Assembly (NCBI RefSeq): GCF_000376445.1
Contig: NZ_AQXI01000002.1
Location: 372,001 to 436,000, forward strand
DNA: 64,000 bases
Direction: 5' to 3'
Source of the DNA: Haladaptatus paucihalophilus DX253
Lineage (GTDB): Archaea > Halobacteriota > Halobacteria > Halobacteriales > Haladaptataceae
A program made the position numbers and the translations under genes. Below are positions 63,028-64,000 of the stretch, one piece after another. Positions within the stretch are counted from its first letter, which is position 1, and each line of letters opens with the position of its first letter. The notes beneath the pieces are model-generated. The model saw nothing but the letters and a program-made list of their open reading frames with translations. It was not told the origin of the DNA and made no database searches.

Positions 63028-63204
63028 TTAGCCGGTGATGGTGCACGTGAACACACCGCACGTGATCAAGCACCACGAATCGTCGGCTTTTGCGACGAAC
63101 TCGTCGTCATCGATATCCGGCGTTTCCATCGGAACGTCGAACTCCGCATCGTATTTTTTCTTGTCGAACTGAATCGAACTCTTATTTTCTATCACAACTG
63201 ACAT
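63028..63204 (-). CDS. lanA1: Lanthipeptide precursor peptide 1
   Basis: A 58-residue peptide starting at the ATG at 63204; an upstream ATG at 63213 is in frame but fits the promoter less well. The leader is MSVVIENKSSIQFDKKKYDA, then EFDVPMETPDIDDDEFVAK. The C-terminal part is ADDSWCLITCGVFTCTITG, with units CLIT, CGVFT (one residue longer) and CTIT. It shares MS-x-V-I, K-x-x-YD and EFDV with the other precursors but lacks LGPAK, having FVAK instead. It is the precursor nearest the synthetase gene, 155 bp downstream of its stop on the same strand. Confidence 0.86.
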   Translation of the reverse strand: MSVVIENKSSIQFDKKKYDAEFDVPMETPDIDDDEFVAKADDSWCLITCGVFTCTITG

Positions 63205-63230
63205 GCAATACAATTATATTAGTGCAATCA

Positions 63231-63238
63231 TATTAAAC
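63231..63238 (-). promoter_or_regulatory. TATA-like box of precursor 1
   Basis: The minus strand reads GTTTAATA, 27-34 bp before the ATG. The intergenic DNA between the synthetase stop and this ATG is AT-rich, so precursor 1 probably has a promoter separate from the synthetase. Confidence 0.55.
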
Positions 63239-63359
63239 TTATTGCTCTAGTTAAATTATTAAAACAGCGGTCATACTCGATGAGTGACCTCTTCGCTGGC
63301 GTGTTTTGTACCGATACGAACGGTACACAACTGATTTCCACGAATATGATCTCGTGGGC

Positions 63360-64000
63360 TCACTCCAGCAGCAGGACACTGGGGAGCGAATCGGGGTCAC
63401 GGAGTCGAAGGAGCGTGTAAATCGCTCCCGAAATCCCGTCGAAGAACGTCGGATTGACGAACGCCTCCGAATGGCCGGGGAGCGACAGCACGCCGCCACG
63501 GTCCCGGCGAGTGAGACAGCGACCCAGCAACGTTTCCGCCGCATCGAGGTCGCCGTCGGCGCGACGCGCGCCGACGAGTATCGTCTCGACGCGGCCGAGG
63601 TTTCCACAACAAACGTTGTCGAGATGCGACGGCCGCTCCGTCGCCGTCGCGGACAGCGCATCGTTCACCGTTGGAAGCAACGACGAGTCGTTTAGCTGTT
63701 CGCTGATACCGATGCGAGCGAGCGCGATTCCGGCCCGCCCGTGACACCACCTGTCCCGATAGTTCTCGACCGCCGACGAACTCGCCCAGTTGTCCCGGTC
63801 GGGCGCGTACAAACTCGATTCGAAATCGAGCGCCTCCCGCGCGGCCTCGGCGTATCGCGCATCGTCCGTCGCGGCGGCGAGCCGAGCCAACGCGTACGCG
63901 ATTCCGCTCGACCCGTGCGAGAAGCCGGTTATCGGCGTCTCCCTGTCGCCCGTGTTCCACACCCGACACCCGTTGACCGTGACGCGCGCTTCGAGCAGTC
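63360..64000 (-). CDS. lanM: LanM-type lanthionine synthetase, C-terminal LanC-like domain (5' end outside window)
   Basis: The frame is open to the window edge, so the gene begins beyond 64000; the visible ~213 residues are the C terminus. They form a LanC-like cyclase domain. GFSHGSSGIAYALARLA has the active-site His, NYRDRWCHGRAGIALARIG the first zinc Cys, and HLDNVCCGNLGRVETILVG the second and third ligands. The last pair is Cys-Cys-Gly where most LanC proteins have Cys-His-Gly. The end FDGISGAIYTLLRL ... LPSVLLLE is typical of LanM C termini. Class II enzymes dehydrate Ser/Thr with an N-terminal domain and then cyclise Cys onto the products. A class IV enzyme cannot be excluded until the N-terminal part is seen. 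Confidence 0.92.
   Translation of the reverse strand, partial: LLEARVTVNGCRVWNTGDRETPITGFSHGSSGIAYALARLAAATDDARYAEAAREALDFESSLYAPDRDNWASSSAVENYRDRWCHGRAGIALARIGISEQLNDSSLLPTVNDALSATATERPSHLDNVCCGNLGRVETILVGARRADGDLDAAETLLGRCLTRRDRGGVLSLPGHSEAFVNPTFFDGISGAIYTLLRLRDPDSLPSVLLLE

Noticed and set aside
1-64000. tRNA, rRNA and CRISPR arrays
   Set aside because: No cloverleaf-like sequence with a TTCGA-type T-loop outside coding genes, no rRNA-like stretch and no regularly spaced repeats were seen. A covariance-model scan would be decisive but could not be run.

Overview
The window is 64 kb of high-GC haloarchaeal DNA (class Halobacteria). The evidence is consistent: very acidic proteins, HTH_10 (bacterio-opsin-activator type) regulators, a HalX-type response regulator, twin-arginine lipoproteins ending in Gly-Cys, AT-rich TATA-like promoters just upstream of start codons, and an archaeal Orc1/Cdc6 gene beside origin recognition boxes. 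I cannot name the genus. No rRNA, tRNA or CRISPR array was found. The first gene (histidine kinase) and the last gene (lanthipeptide synthetase) run off the window ends.

Layout. 1-18 kb is mixed housekeeping and accessory content: a multi-PAS kinase, an HTH_10 regulator, a truncated haemoglobin, two MFS transporters, an acyl-CoA synthetase, a CPBP protease, a CHRD protein, an SDR enzyme, an isochorismatase-family hydrolase, a lipoprotein serpin, a MaoC dehydratase and a UspA protein. 18.1-20.9 kb is a probable replication origin: orc1/cdc6, four copies of a 22-bp ORB-like repeat in both orientations, an AT-rich core with a perfect hairpin, G-rich tracts and a purine-rich tract. 21-27 kb holds a PQQ-propeller gene and a large single-chain DNA methyltransferase of Type IIG/Eco57I character. 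27-32.7 kb is a copper/nos accessory group (HiPIP, NosL, NosD-NosF-NosY, second NosL) without nosZ. 33-36.8 kb carries membrane proteins, a winged-helix regulator and a BtrH-like protein. 37-40.4 kb holds two near-identical Tat-exported metallo-deacylase-like genes around a sulfite-oxidase-family gene. 40.5-50 kb holds a LolA-like protein, an SDR enzyme, a glyoxalase gene split by a TnpB element, an acyl-CoA ligase / iron alcohol dehydrogenase / lactonase group, a TRIC-type channel and a lipoprotein. 50.5-52.6 kb is a MacB-like ABC pair.

The most interesting region is 52.9-64 kb. Signal transduction genes (histidine kinase, PAS-GAF-HTH_10 regulator, HalX regulator, then an overlapping pair of 7TM kinases of which the first looks like a pseudokinase) lead into a two-gene ABC-2 exporter. 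Convergent to it lie three small genes that I assign as lanthipeptide precursors and the 3' end of a LanM-type synthetase. The precursors share a leader (MS-x-x-I ... YD-x-x-F) and have cores built as tandem Cys-x-x-Thr/Ser units (three, three and two units). Each has its own TATA-like box at a fixed distance from its ATG. The synthetase has the Cys-Cys-Gly zinc motif found in substrate-tolerant LanM enzymes. I infer a multi-peptide archaeal lanthipeptide locus, probably with the ABC pair as exporter or immunity factor and the kinases as possible sensors. The ABC and kinase links rest on proximity only.
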